Source of the DNA: PFJX01 sp964393825
GTDB taxonomy: Bacteria > Pseudomonadota > Gammaproteobacteria > Burkholderiales > Thiobacillaceae
DNA: 64,000 bases
NCBI GenBank assembly: GCA_964393825.1
Contig: CAYMUY010000001.1
Location: 62,001-126,000, forward strand
Direction: 5' to 3'
Of the stretch, positions 26,995-35,070 are shown in pieces; position 1 is the first letter of the stretch; every line of letters starts with the position of its first letter. A model generated the notes under the pieces. The model saw nothing but the letters and a program-made list of their open reading frames with translations, was not told the origin of the DNA and made no database searches. The translations under genes and the position numbers were made by a program.

Positions 26995-27281
26995 ACCGGC
27001 TGTGCTTCCGCCACCACGCGCGCGCGGAAAGCGCTCGGCAGATCGAGCGGCGTCCGCACATCCACGGGAACACCGAGAAGCTCGGTGAGTTGCCGTTCTA
27101 TTTTGGCCAGGTCGAGCAAGGAGGTTTCGGGGGTATCATCGACCAATACGTCGAGATCGCTACCTTCCTTATCCGTGCCGCTCAGGGTGGAACCGTAGAT
27201 GCGCGGATTGCTGGCGCGGTGCGCCGCCACGATGTGACGGATGGCTTCGCGGTGAATCGGCAAGGCTTGCGAGGGTTTCAT
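26991..27281 (-). CDS. MNT-type nucleotidyltransferase with truncated partner
   Basis: A 96-residue minimal nucleotidyltransferase with an intact GSx10DxD motif (GSTLSGTDKEGSDLDVL) at about residues 30-46. ATG 27281 has GGGAG eight bases upstream and is preferred to the GTG at 27290. It should be the antitoxin of a HepT toxin, but the adjacent HepT is reduced to 40 residues. The activity may still modify other targets or be decaying. Confidence 0.85.
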   Translation of the reverse strand: MKPSQALPIHREAIRHIVAAHRASNPRIYGSTLSGTDKEGSDLDVLVDDTPETSLLDLAKIERQLTELLGVPVDVRTPLDLPSAFRARVVAEAQPV

Positions 27282-27327
27282 CGGGTTCACTCCCGTGCGG
27301 ATTCAGACATGAACCAAGTATTCGCCC

Positions 27328-28842
27328 TCACTCCTCCCGCCGCAACTGCGGGAACAGGATCACGTCGCGGATGCTGGGGGCGTCGGTGAGCAGCATGATC
27401 AGGCGGTCGATGCCGATGCCTTCACCTGCGGTGGGGGGCAGGCCGTGCTCCAGGGCGCGAATGTAGTCGCGGTCCTTGAACATGGCTTCCTCGTCGCCGG
27501 CTTCCTTGGCGGCCACCTGGGCGTCGAAGCGGGCTTCCTGGTCTTCCGGGTCGTTCAGCTCGGAGAAACCGTTGGCGATTTCGCGGCCGACCATGAACAG
27601 CTCGAAGCGGTCTGTGATCTCCGGGTTGATGTCGTTGCGTCGGGCCAGCGGCGAGGTTTCCGCCGGGTAATCGATGATGAAGGTGGGCTGGATCAGCAGA
27701 TGTTCAGTGGTTTCCTCGAACAGCGTCAGTTGCAGGCCGCCGAGTCCGTCGTTGGGGCGGAAGCCGATCTTGCGGCGCTTTAGTTCCTCGACCACGAAAG
27801 TCTGGTCGTCCAGCGGGGCATCCTTCAATTCCGGGTGGTAGTGGCGCACGGCGTCGAGTGCGGTCATGCGGGCGAAGGGGGAGCCGATGTCGATCTGGTG
27901 GCCCTGGTAGGGCACGGTGGTGGTGCCCAGCACCTTCTCGGCGATGTCGCGGAACATGGCTTCAGTGAAGTCCATCAGGTAGCGGTAATCCCGATAGGCC
28001 TCGTAGAACTCGACCATGGTGAATTCCGGGTTGTGCCGGGTGGAGATGCCTTCGTTTCTAAAATTACGGTTGATCTCGAAGACTTTTTCCAGACCGCCGA
28101 CGACCAGCCGCTTGAGGTAGAGCTCCGGCGCGATGCGCAGGTACAACTCCATGTCGAGGGCGTTGTGGTGGGTGAGGAAGGGTTTGGCCGAGGCGCCACC
28201 GGGGATGGGGTGCATCATCGGCGTCTCCACCTCCAGGTAGCCGCGGGCGGTGAAGAATTCGCGCATGGCCTGGATGACTTTCGAGCGGACGATGAAGGTG
28301 CGGCGGGAATCCTCGTTGGTGATCAGGTCGAGGTAGCGCTGGCGGTATTTCTGTTCCTGGTCGGTAAGGCCGTGGAATTTCTCCGGTAGCGGCCGCAGCG
28401 CCTTGGTGAGCAGGCGCACCGAGGTGGCCTGGACGGTGAGTTCGTTGGTCTTGGTGCGGAACAGGGTGCCGGCGACGCCGAGGATGTCGCCCAGGTCCAT
28501 GCGCTTGAAGGCGTCATAGGCTTCCTCGCCGACCTGGTCACGGGCGACATAGATCTGCATGCGCCCGCTCATGTCTTGCAGGGTGGCGAAGCTGGCCTTG
28601 CCCATCACCCGCTTCAGCATCATGCGGCCGGCGAACTGCACGCTCACCGGCGCGGTTTCCAGCACTTCCTTGGCGGTCTCGCCGTGCGCGTCGTGGAGGT
28701 CGCCGGCGTAGTCGCGGCGCTCGAAGTCGTTGGGGAAGGCTTGCCCCAAGGCGCGGATGCCGGCGAGTTTCTCGCGGCGCTCGGCGATGATCTGGTTTTC
28801 GTCCTGGGGGGGGGGTGGGGCTACGGTATTCGTTTCAGACAT
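27328..28842 (-). CDS. lysS: Lysyl-tRNA synthetase (class II)
   Basis: The 504-residue cytoplasmic enzyme charges tRNA-Lys. An N-terminal OB-fold anticodon-binding domain (about 60-170) is followed by the class II core: motif 1 near EVETPMMHPIPGGASAKPF, motif 2 NRNFRNEGISTRHNPEFT, motif 3 GEGIGIDRLIMLLTDAPS. A proline run (VAPPPPQDEN) near the start is encoded by ten consecutive C on the coding strand (28806-28815). It stands between toxin-antitoxin genes. Confidence 0.98.
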   Translation of the reverse strand: MSETNTVAPPPPQDENQIIAERREKLAGIRALGQAFPNDFERRDYAGDLHDAHGETAKEVLETAPVSVQFAGRMMLKRVMGKASFATLQDMSGRMQIYVARDQVGEEAYDAFKRMDLGDILGVAGTLFRTKTNELTVQATSVRLLTKALRPLPEKFHGLTDQEQKYRQRYLDLITNEDSRRTFIVRSKVIQAMREFFTARGYLEVETPMMHPIPGGASAKPFLTHHNALDMELYLRIAPELYLKRLVVGGLEKVFEINRNFRNEGISTRHNPEFTMVEFYEAYRDYRYLMDFTEAMFRDIAEKVLGTTTVPYQGHQIDIGSPFARMTALDAVRHYHPELKDAPLDDQTFVVEELKRRKIGFRPNDGLGGLQLTLFEETTEHLLIQPTFIIDYPAETSPLARRNDINPEITDRFELFMVGREIANGFSELNDPEDQEARFDAQVAAKEAGDEEAMFKDRDYIRALEHGLPPTAGEGIGIDRLIMLLTDAPSIRDVILFPQLRREE

Positions 28843-28863
28843 GGTGGTGGCTTTCGGGAAGTT

Positions 28864-29316
28864 TCAGACAGGGTTGCCAAAATAGATGATCTTCATGCCC
28901 AGCTTTTCGCCAACACGGCGCATGACGTCGTCGGCCGTGGCCAACTCGCTGGCGCCCATGGCGCGGGCGACGCACAGGTGCAAGGCATCAAGAGTGCGCA
29001 GAGGCAATTCGGGAAGTTCGTCGATCAGGTGGTAGGCGTCGATGAAATCCAGTTCGGACATCGGGCGAACGCTGAGGGCCGCGTACTGGATGTCGGTATC
29101 CAGTTCACGCATGGCGGCGTGTTCCTGTGCCGGACTCAAGCGCCCCTCGCGACGCTTTCTGGCCAGGGTGGATCGGGCTTCGACATACGTCAGCCGACTG
29201 ATGGCGGGATCGTTCAAACCGGTGAAGTAGGCATCGAAACGCTCGCTGTTGTGCTCGGGTACATAGCGCTTGATCAACGCGCTGGTGTCGAGATAGACCG
29301 GTTCAGCCGCGGCCAT
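28864..29316 (-). CDS. PIN-domain toxin (VapC-like)
   Basis: A 150-residue PIN ribonuclease. The metal-binding acids are present: LDTSALIKRY (Asp9), YVEARS, RTLDALHLCVA, and ELATADDVMRR near the end. In such pairs the PIN protein cleaves RNA when free. It overlaps the antitoxin gene by 14 bp and lies 21 bp upstream of lysS on the same strand, so it may be co-transcribed with lysS. Confidence 0.9.
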   Translation of the reverse strand: MAAAEPVYLDTSALIKRYVPEHNSERFDAYFTGLNDPAISRLTYVEARSTLARKRREGRLSPAQEHAAMRELDTDIQYAALSVRPMSELDFIDAYHLIDELPELPLRTLDALHLCVARAMGASELATADDVMRRVGEKLGMKIIYFGNPV

Positions 29317-29533
29317 CGCGGTCTTCCCTGATCGAAACCTCGCTGGGGATGTCCTGGAAGGGCATCGTCGCCCGGAACGCGGCCAGTGAGCGCACCTTGC
29401 GCTTCGACGCGACCGGCAGAATGCGCGCCACCGGCTCGCCGCGTCGCACGACCAGGATTTCCTCGTCCTCCGCGAACATGACGTCCGGGTGCGACAGGCC
29501 TTCGCGGGCTTCCCGGATGGTGAGTTCCTTCAT
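29303..29533 (-). CDS. Phd/YefM-type antitoxin
   Basis: A 76-residue antitoxin with the Phd signature MKELTIREAREGLSH and EEILVVRRGEPVARILP; the tail probably wraps the PIN toxin. ATG 29533 has AAGGAA six bases upstream; an in-frame ATG at 29548 adds five residues but has no ribosome binding site. It is the first gene of the pair and should repress its own promoter. Confidence 0.88.
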   Translation of the reverse strand: MKELTIREAREGLSHPDVMFAEDEEILVVRRGEPVARILPVASKRKVRSLAAFRATMPFQDIPSEVSIREDRDGRG

Positions 29534-29554
29534 GGCGAGTTCCTTCATGGTTAC

Positions 29555-29582
29555 GTGTCACGAGTATAAGCGGTGTGTCACG
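29555..29582 (-). promoter_or_regulatory. Candidate Phd promoter with paired operators
   Basis: On the minus strand a TATACT -10-like box (29563-29568) lies between two identical 8-bp direct repeats CGTGACAC (29555-29562 and 29575-29582) spaced 20 bp, 22 bp upstream of the antitoxin start. No good -35 box was found. The layout suits binding of Phd dimers on one DNA face. Confidence 0.45.
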
Positions 29583-29796
29583 CCACTGCTCGGTCGTATG
29601 CACAAGCAGGCCTGAATGAAGATTATGAAAGTTGTTATTATTCAGCGGGTTGGAAGGTCTTTGACATGTGGCAGGTGCGGCTTATGCATTGCTTTTGATA
29701 CGCCAATTCCACACAATTTGGTTTATCTACGATAAGTATTCGATTGTCAACATGCATATGTGATGTATGTCGAAGATCTCCAAAAAAAGTGCCACC

Positions 29797-31476
29797 TCAG
29801 GTCGTGTAAGGGCATTCAACTGTCAACCAGCCTGGGCCTTTGTCGACCGCTCGTATCATTCGCACGGACCGATCCGGTTCTCCATCGATCGATAGCGTGA
29901 ACTTTGCCTCATGCACATAGTTGGATGGATTCATGGCGATGGTGTAGGTGTGATTTACATCACCTATGATGATGACGGAACGATTCATCCCGCTCTGCCT
30001 ACCATCGGAATCCCCCCCTTCTAGCGTAATCACCTCTGTGTAGTCCTGATGATTGGATAGCCAGCCGAGTTTAATTTCTCGTGCAAGAACTTGGATGCCT
30101 ACTTCTGTCCTGCCGCCTCCAGGGCAGGAAGTTCTGCGAATGGTGCCCACCATCACGGGCTCACCAGGCCGACGTTGGATACCGACGATATGGCCTAGCA
30201 ACGCCCACTGGCATTCACCCGATGTGCTGATCATTCCAATTCCTCGCTCACTGGTGTCCATGGCTGTCCACCTATATCTTTTGGTATTAACGTCTGTGTT
30301 GATGCCAACGCCTCTTCTTGTCGTGTCGGTGATAAAACCATAAAGCTGTATATCGAGAATCTCGTCTGGTCTTAAATGTGCGGTACGTTCAGCGCCTGTG
30401 TGGCGCTTGTTGTTCTTTAATATTGCGGCAATGTCATCTATGCCGTGCAATATCAACCATTCCTCTGGCATGCATTCGTGGCGCAATTCGTTCCTGCGCT
30501 CAGCACCTTTCTTTCCCCATTCTTGAATGAGCACTCGTAGTAACGGCAAATCACCAGGCATGCGGAATTCTTCACCCAGGCCTAGTGAAGCTGGACTATT
30601 GCCGCGACGAAGCGCGGATTCAATTTCCCTTAGCCTGACCAGTGCCATGACGGTTGTCAAATAGCGACGCGACTTGATTTGATTTTCGCCTCCCGATTCG
30701 GAGGCAAGGCGAACCAAGCCTGATTCCGCCTTCATGTCAACCATATACACATGGAGTTCTGGTGAATAATCTTGTTCCAAAGAAAACGTATCAGACAGCG
30801 ATGCTAGCCAGGTGCCGATCATGTGAATCTGAGCTGCGGTAAGGCTATCCGTTCCTATGGCGGACAGCAGAAGTGCCTGCATATATTCTCGGTTACATGT
30901 GGTGCGTGCGGTGTCGCCAGGATATAACCTGAGTTCAACATCTTTGAATTGGTCGAACTCGCACAATAGATACAGGTTGTGAAGCTTCAGCCATAGCTTC
31001 GGCGATGGTTTCTCATGACGGATCGAGCGCCATCTGAATATATCGGCAAATCCCCGAATGGCGCGCGCGGTCAGCAATGGCACCAATGCCTGGAATTTTC
31101 TGCTACCTGGACTGGTGACGAAATCCATGAGGAATGCGTGATAGGCCCGAGTTGTCTCCCAGAAAAAGCCGTGTATAGTCGTCCATAAACGTGATTCTAT
31201 CGTTCTGGACATACGCGGGTTGCGGAGGTATTGGTCACACAAAAATAGCTGGGCATTACGCGCGTTTTCATCTAGGTGCATCAATATTTGAAGCCGCTCC
31301 TTCGATACCGGCAGTCCGGCATGGTTGAACTGGATCAAGTTCTTGACAACCTGCTCTTGGGTTGCGTAGTGATCGCCTTCAGGTAGTTCGCGCAACCAGC
31401 GTGAAACAGTTCTCATGTTACTGAGCGGTTCATCGGGTGGTTTGCGTTTGAACATGGCGGAAATCAGGCTAGTCAT
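29797..31476 (-). CDS. Unrecognised 559-residue protein, last gene of the relaxase/c-di-GMP operon
   Basis: I do not recognise a family. The first 330 residues look all-helical and soluble. The last 200 (from about 370) are beta-rich, with RWTAMDTSERGIGMIST and a following VGTIRR; D-x-S-x-x-G is a PilZ-like c-di-GMP signature with an Arg some residues before it, so a divergent PilZ fold is possible. The coding sequence is visibly AT-richer than flanking core genes. It overlaps the GGDEF-EAL gene by 8 bp. Role inferred only from context: c-di-GMP effector or scaffold. Confidence 0.8.
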   Translation of the reverse strand: MTSLISAMFKRKPPDEPLSNMRTVSRWLRELPEGDHYATQEQVVKNLIQFNHAGLPVSKERLQILMHLDENARNAQLFLCDQYLRNPRMSRTIESRLWTTIHGFFWETTRAYHAFLMDFVTSPGSRKFQALVPLLTARAIRGFADIFRWRSIRHEKPSPKLWLKLHNLYLLCEFDQFKDVELRLYPGDTARTTCNREYMQALLLSAIGTDSLTAAQIHMIGTWLASLSDTFSLEQDYSPELHVYMVDMKAESGLVRLASESGGENQIKSRRYLTTVMALVRLREIESALRRGNSPASLGLGEEFRMPGDLPLLRVLIQEWGKKGAERRNELRHECMPEEWLILHGIDDIAAILKNNKRHTGAERTAHLRPDEILDIQLYGFITDTTRRGVGINTDVNTKRYRWTAMDTSERGIGMISTSGECQWALLGHIVGIQRRPGEPVMVGTIRRTSCPGGGRTEVGIQVLAREIKLGWLSNHQDYTEVITLEGGDSDGRQSGMNRSVIIIGDVNHTYTIAMNPSNYVHEAKFTLSIDGEPDRSVRMIRAVDKGPGWLTVECPYTT

Positions 31477-33718
31477 GATCTATAGGCTCCGGTTTGTGGA
31501 TGCCGTATCCCTGAGCGTAATCGACGCCGATGCGACGCAGGATGTCCAAGGTGGCGTCATCCTCAACGAACTCGGCTACGGTTTTTTTGCCGAGGTCACG
31601 CCCTAGCGTGGCTATAGCTCTGACGATGGCCTGATCAGTGGCATCCGTCACCAAGTTACGGATGAAGGCCCCGTCGATCTTGATGACAGCCACCGGCATG
31701 GATTTGATATATCCGAAGGAGGACAGACCGCTGCCGAAATCGTCCAGGGAGAAAATGCAGCCGTAATCCAGGATCGCTTTCATCATGTCCATTGCACGCG
31801 CCATGTTATGCACCATGGCCGTCTCCGTGACCTCGAACGTCAGCCGCTTTGGATCGACTGGCGTGTATTCGATCAATTCAGCCAGGCCACGCAGAAACGA
31901 CGGATCCGACAGAGTTGCCCCGGAGAGGTTGATGGAATACTCCGCGGCGTCGTCCTTGTTGCTGGAGAGGTACGCGAATAGTGTTCTGACCACCCAGGCA
32001 TCGAAGACCGTGGCCATGCCATATCGCTCGGCCGCCGGCAGGAACAACCCAGGAGGCTCGACTTTCCCGTCTGCCCGGTGATGTCTGAGGAGGATCTCGT
32101 AGTGATCCCTGCCGTTATGGTGGGCAATGGGTGCGATACGCTGCCTGTACAGACGGAATCGTCCGTTGGCGAACGATTCCTCGAAACGTCCTACCCATTG
32201 CATTTCGGCGGCGATGTTGTTGTGCCCATCAGCGTTGTAGACCTGCACTTGGCGCCGCCCGGCCTGTTTAGCAGAAAAACAGGCGGTATCCGCGCGGGCA
32301 ATGACTTCCGACACGCTTGCGGTTCCATCAATGATGGACACCCCCACGCTGGCCGATGATTTGAACGCCAGTTCGCCATGACGAAAGCGATGGCCCTGGA
32401 TGGACAGCACCAGGGTATCCAGGATGCGCAGGGCCTCAGACAGTGTGGCGCGTTTGATCAGCAGGCCGAACTCATCACCCCCCAGGCGCGCCAGGAGATG
32501 CATGTGGGCGGTGGCATCCTGCATCACCCGGGCGATTTCCTTGATCAGTAGATCTCCGACGGCATGACCACATGTGTCGTTGACGAGTTTGAAATTGTCG
32601 AGATCGATATAGCAAAACACCCCTACATTGCCGTGCTCTGGCATGTCGGGCATGTCATCGAGACAGCCGTGTATGGCGTCCTCGATTGCGCGTCGATTGG
32701 GTAGTCCAGTGAGTGGGTCATGGAGTGCCTGCCAGCGCAGCTCCTCCATCATGCTGTGTCGTTCACTGTTGTCGCGAAAGACCATGACACAGCCTCGTAT
32801 GCTGCCGTCGTCAGCGCGTATGGGCGCGGCGGAACTTTGTACTGGTATCCCTCGGCCGGCGGCTGTGTACAGCACTTGATCGTCTTCGTGACCACCTTCC
32901 CCTCCTTGCACGCAAGTGTGATGGCTGGCGGTACGGTTGCCGTCCACATGTACGACAAATATTTCATCCAATGGGACACCACGCGCCTGTTGTTCCATGA
33001 CACCTAGCAGATTCTCAGCCTTTGGATTCATGAACTCGATCTGGCCGTCCGCGTCGGTGACGATCACGCCCTCACCGACAGAATCCAGCGTCACGCGCCA
33101 ACGTTCCTTTTCCGCGATCAGGGCAATGTCGGCATTAACCCGAGCAGTAATATCGAATCCGACAGACAGGTACTTTATTACCCGCCCATCCTGGTCCTGC
33201 ATAGGCGCGATTACCGTGGACACCCAAAAATCTGAACCATTGTAATTGCGGTTGCATATGTCTCCGCGCCAGACACGGCCGCATGCTATGGTTTCCCACA
33301 TATCGCGGTAGAACTCTTGTCCATGTCGCCCCGATTTCAAGACACGGTGACTCTGTCCGAGTATTTCATCACGCGGATACCCAGATACGCGACAGAAGGT
33401 CTCATTCACAAATGTGATATTGCCAGCATTGTCTGTCTCAGAGACCAGGGCTATGTAATTGATGATGCGCTGATGTCCCCTGAGCGATTGATAATTAGCG
33501 ATCGCGCTGTTAGCGAGCTTTGCCATTTCACGCATGCTGGGGCAGGCTAATGCAGACAATTCGATATGGGCGCTAGCTCGTCCAGATTCAAGCGCGGTCT
33601 GCATGGCGCGAATCCGAGCGGCGCCAGGCGACGCGCTATGGCGCGCCACCAAGTACAACAACGCCAGGGTCAGCGCTGGTATCGCGCCAAGACATGCATA
33701 AAGAATGGTGTTATTCAT
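31469..33718 (-). CDS. PAS-PAS-GGDEF-EAL dual c-di-GMP enzyme
   Basis: A 749-residue protein. One N-terminal TM helix (about 4-24) is followed by two PAS domains (about 85-200 and 205-330), a GGDEF domain with intact GGDEF near residue 412, and an EAL domain from about 520. EAL motifs: EILLRHH in place of EALLR (catalytic Glu kept), NLSG, ETA, DDFGSGLSSF, GYGIHKP. Both synthesis and hydrolysis of c-di-GMP are therefore possible. It lies 18 bp after the GGDEF gene and is coupled to the next gene. Confidence 0.93.
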   Translation of the reverse strand: MNNTILYACLGAIPALTLALLYLVARHSASPGAARIRAMQTALESGRASAHIELSALACPSMREMAKLANSAIANYQSLRGHQRIINYIALVSETDNAGNITFVNETFCRVSGYPRDEILGQSHRVLKSGRHGQEFYRDMWETIACGRVWRGDICNRNYNGSDFWVSTVIAPMQDQDGRVIKYLSVGFDITARVNADIALIAEKERWRVTLDSVGEGVIVTDADGQIEFMNPKAENLLGVMEQQARGVPLDEIFVVHVDGNRTASHHTCVQGGEGGHEDDQVLYTAAGRGIPVQSSAAPIRADDGSIRGCVMVFRDNSERHSMMEELRWQALHDPLTGLPNRRAIEDAIHGCLDDMPDMPEHGNVGVFCYIDLDNFKLVNDTCGHAVGDLLIKEIARVMQDATAHMHLLARLGGDEFGLLIKRATLSEALRILDTLVLSIQGHRFRHGELAFKSSASVGVSIIDGTASVSEVIARADTACFSAKQAGRRQVQVYNADGHNNIAAEMQWVGRFEESFANGRFRLYRQRIAPIAHHNGRDHYEILLRHHRADGKVEPPGLFLPAAERYGMATVFDAWVVRTLFAYLSSNKDDAAEYSINLSGATLSDPSFLRGLAELIEYTPVDPKRLTFEVTETAMVHNMARAMDMMKAILDYGCIFSLDDFGSGLSSFGYIKSMPVAVIKIDGAFIRNLVTDATDQAIVRAIATLGRDLGKKTVAEFVEDDATLDILRRIGVDYAQGYGIHKPEPIDHD

Positions 33719-33736
33719 GATGTTCGGCCTATTGGC

Positions 33737-34651
33737 TCAATCATCGACTTTTATTAGATTGCGGCCACCATTCTTGGCGCGATATAAGGCATCGTCTGCT
33801 CGCCTCAATATCTGTGCGGGTGTTTCACCGCCACGGATCGCAGCCAGTCCCGCGCTGAACGTGGCATTCAGTCGTTTCCCGTCGTAAGGCAGTGGTGTTC
33901 GGGCCATGAGTTGTTGCAGCCGACCGAGCACGAAGCCCGCTCCCCGCGCATCTGTCTCTGGCAGAACTAGAGTGAACTCCTCTCCACCGTACCGAACCAG
34001 AGAATCGGATTTCCGCATGACGGAACGAATCAGGTTGGAGAAATGGACCAGCATCTGGTCACCCGCCCCATGACCATGATCGTCATTGATCCGTTTGAAG
34101 TGATCAAGGTCAAGCATGGCGACGGTCAAAGGAACGCCACCTCGTGTCGCCCTTGCAATTTCCTGCTCCAGAATGGCACTTAGACCCCTCCGGTTCTGAG
34201 CGCCTGTCAATGGGTCTTCATGTACCAGTATTCGTGCCTGATCCAGCTCCTCTCGCATCAATTTGATGGTTTCCCGTGTGGCCATCAGCTCTCTGTGGCT
34301 GGACTCAACGGTGGATTGAATATCACGCGCCTGTGTCAACACCTGGGAAAGCAGCCCGAGCACGGTGTCCTTGTTTCTGCTCTCTCTCAGCCTCCCGATT
34401 TTGTCCGCCAGCCCGAGATTCTTCTGGCCCAGATTACTGGCCAGCGTTCCCGTATGGTCGGTCGCCAGCAACAACACATCCTGGGCCATCGCGAGCACCT
34501 CCAGGCATTCCGGGCTGATTTCATCGATCTCCGACTCCCCGAGCGTCTGGCCGGTCAAGGCATAGTACGTCCGGAGATAGTTGATCGGGGTGGGCGCGAG
34601 TTCCGCCGTTTCGAGCGCATCTATGACTCGAGAGCCGATCGATTTGGCCAT
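33737..34651 (-). CDS. Diguanylate cyclase (GGDEF)
   Basis: A 304-residue cytoplasmic protein. A helical N-terminal region (1-130) ends in a coiled coil (about 105-145) that should dimerise it. The GGDEF domain has MLDLDHFKRINDDHGH and the active-site GGEEF near residue 225. No clear RxxD inhibitory site was located. It starts 8 bp after the receiver gene; the receiver may control it in trans. Confidence 0.93.
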   Translation of the reverse strand: MAKSIGSRVIDALETAELAPTPINYLRTYYALTGQTLGESEIDEISPECLEVLAMAQDVLLLATDHTGTLASNLGQKNLGLADKIGRLRESRNKDTVLGLLSQVLTQARDIQSTVESSHRELMATRETIKLMREELDQARILVHEDPLTGAQNRRGLSAILEQEIARATRGGVPLTVAMLDLDHFKRINDDHGHGAGDQMLVHFSNLIRSVMRKSDSLVRYGGEEFTLVLPETDARGAGFVLGRLQQLMARTPLPYDGKRLNATFSAGLAAIRGGETPAQILRRADDALYRAKNGGRNLIKVDD

Positions 34652-34659
34652 TCTTCTTC

Positions 34660-35070
34660 TTACCTCCTTACAGGTAGTGCTTGAGCGCGCCGCTGTTGAT
34701 CCCGGTATGCGGCATGTTTGTCCATGGCAGAGCGGATTGCGCGCATGAGGTCCATCTCGGCAGGATGCAACTTGTCGACAAAGATGGCGTGGCGGAGATC
34801 TTTCGCGTTCAGGCCAGCTTTCCTTTGCGTGCTCAAGATGACCACTGGGCAGTTGAGCCGCGATAGAACGTCAAGCCCTGATCCGCCTGGCATTTCGACA
34901 TCCAGAAACATCACATCTGGCTTCTGATCCACGTATATCTGCATCGCCTCGGAGGCCGTCTGCCCCTCGGCGACGATATGGAGGTCTGGGTTGTCGCAGG
35001 CCAACAGCATCCTTCGTACCAAAGTGCGGATTGCTGGCGAATCGTCGACGATCGCTACCTTCATGTTCAT
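34660..35070 (-). CDS. Response regulator receiver, coupled to the relaxase gene
   Basis: A 136-residue single receiver resembling the CheB/CheY group. The acidic pocket is IVDDSPAIRTLVRRML; the phospho-acceptor Asp is in DVMFLDVEMPGGSG (about residue 58); the switch Ser is in VVILST and the Lys in FVDKLHPAE. It has no output domain. Its ATG overlaps the stop of the relaxase gene by 4 bp, so its translation depends on the relaxase mRNA. No histidine kinase is in this operon; one may be elsewhere. Confidence 0.92.
   Translation of the reverse strand: MNMKVAIVDDSPAIRTLVRRMLLACDNPDLHIVAEGQTASEAMQIYVDQKPDVMFLDVEMPGGSGLDVLSRLNCPVVILSTQRKAGLNAKDLRHAIFVDKLHPAEMDLMRAIRSAMDKHAAYRDQQRRAQALPVRR

Noticed and set aside
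29776..29796. T-run following the 559-residue gene as terminator
   Set aside because: Seven T are present on the minus strand but only a 3-4 bp stem precedes them.
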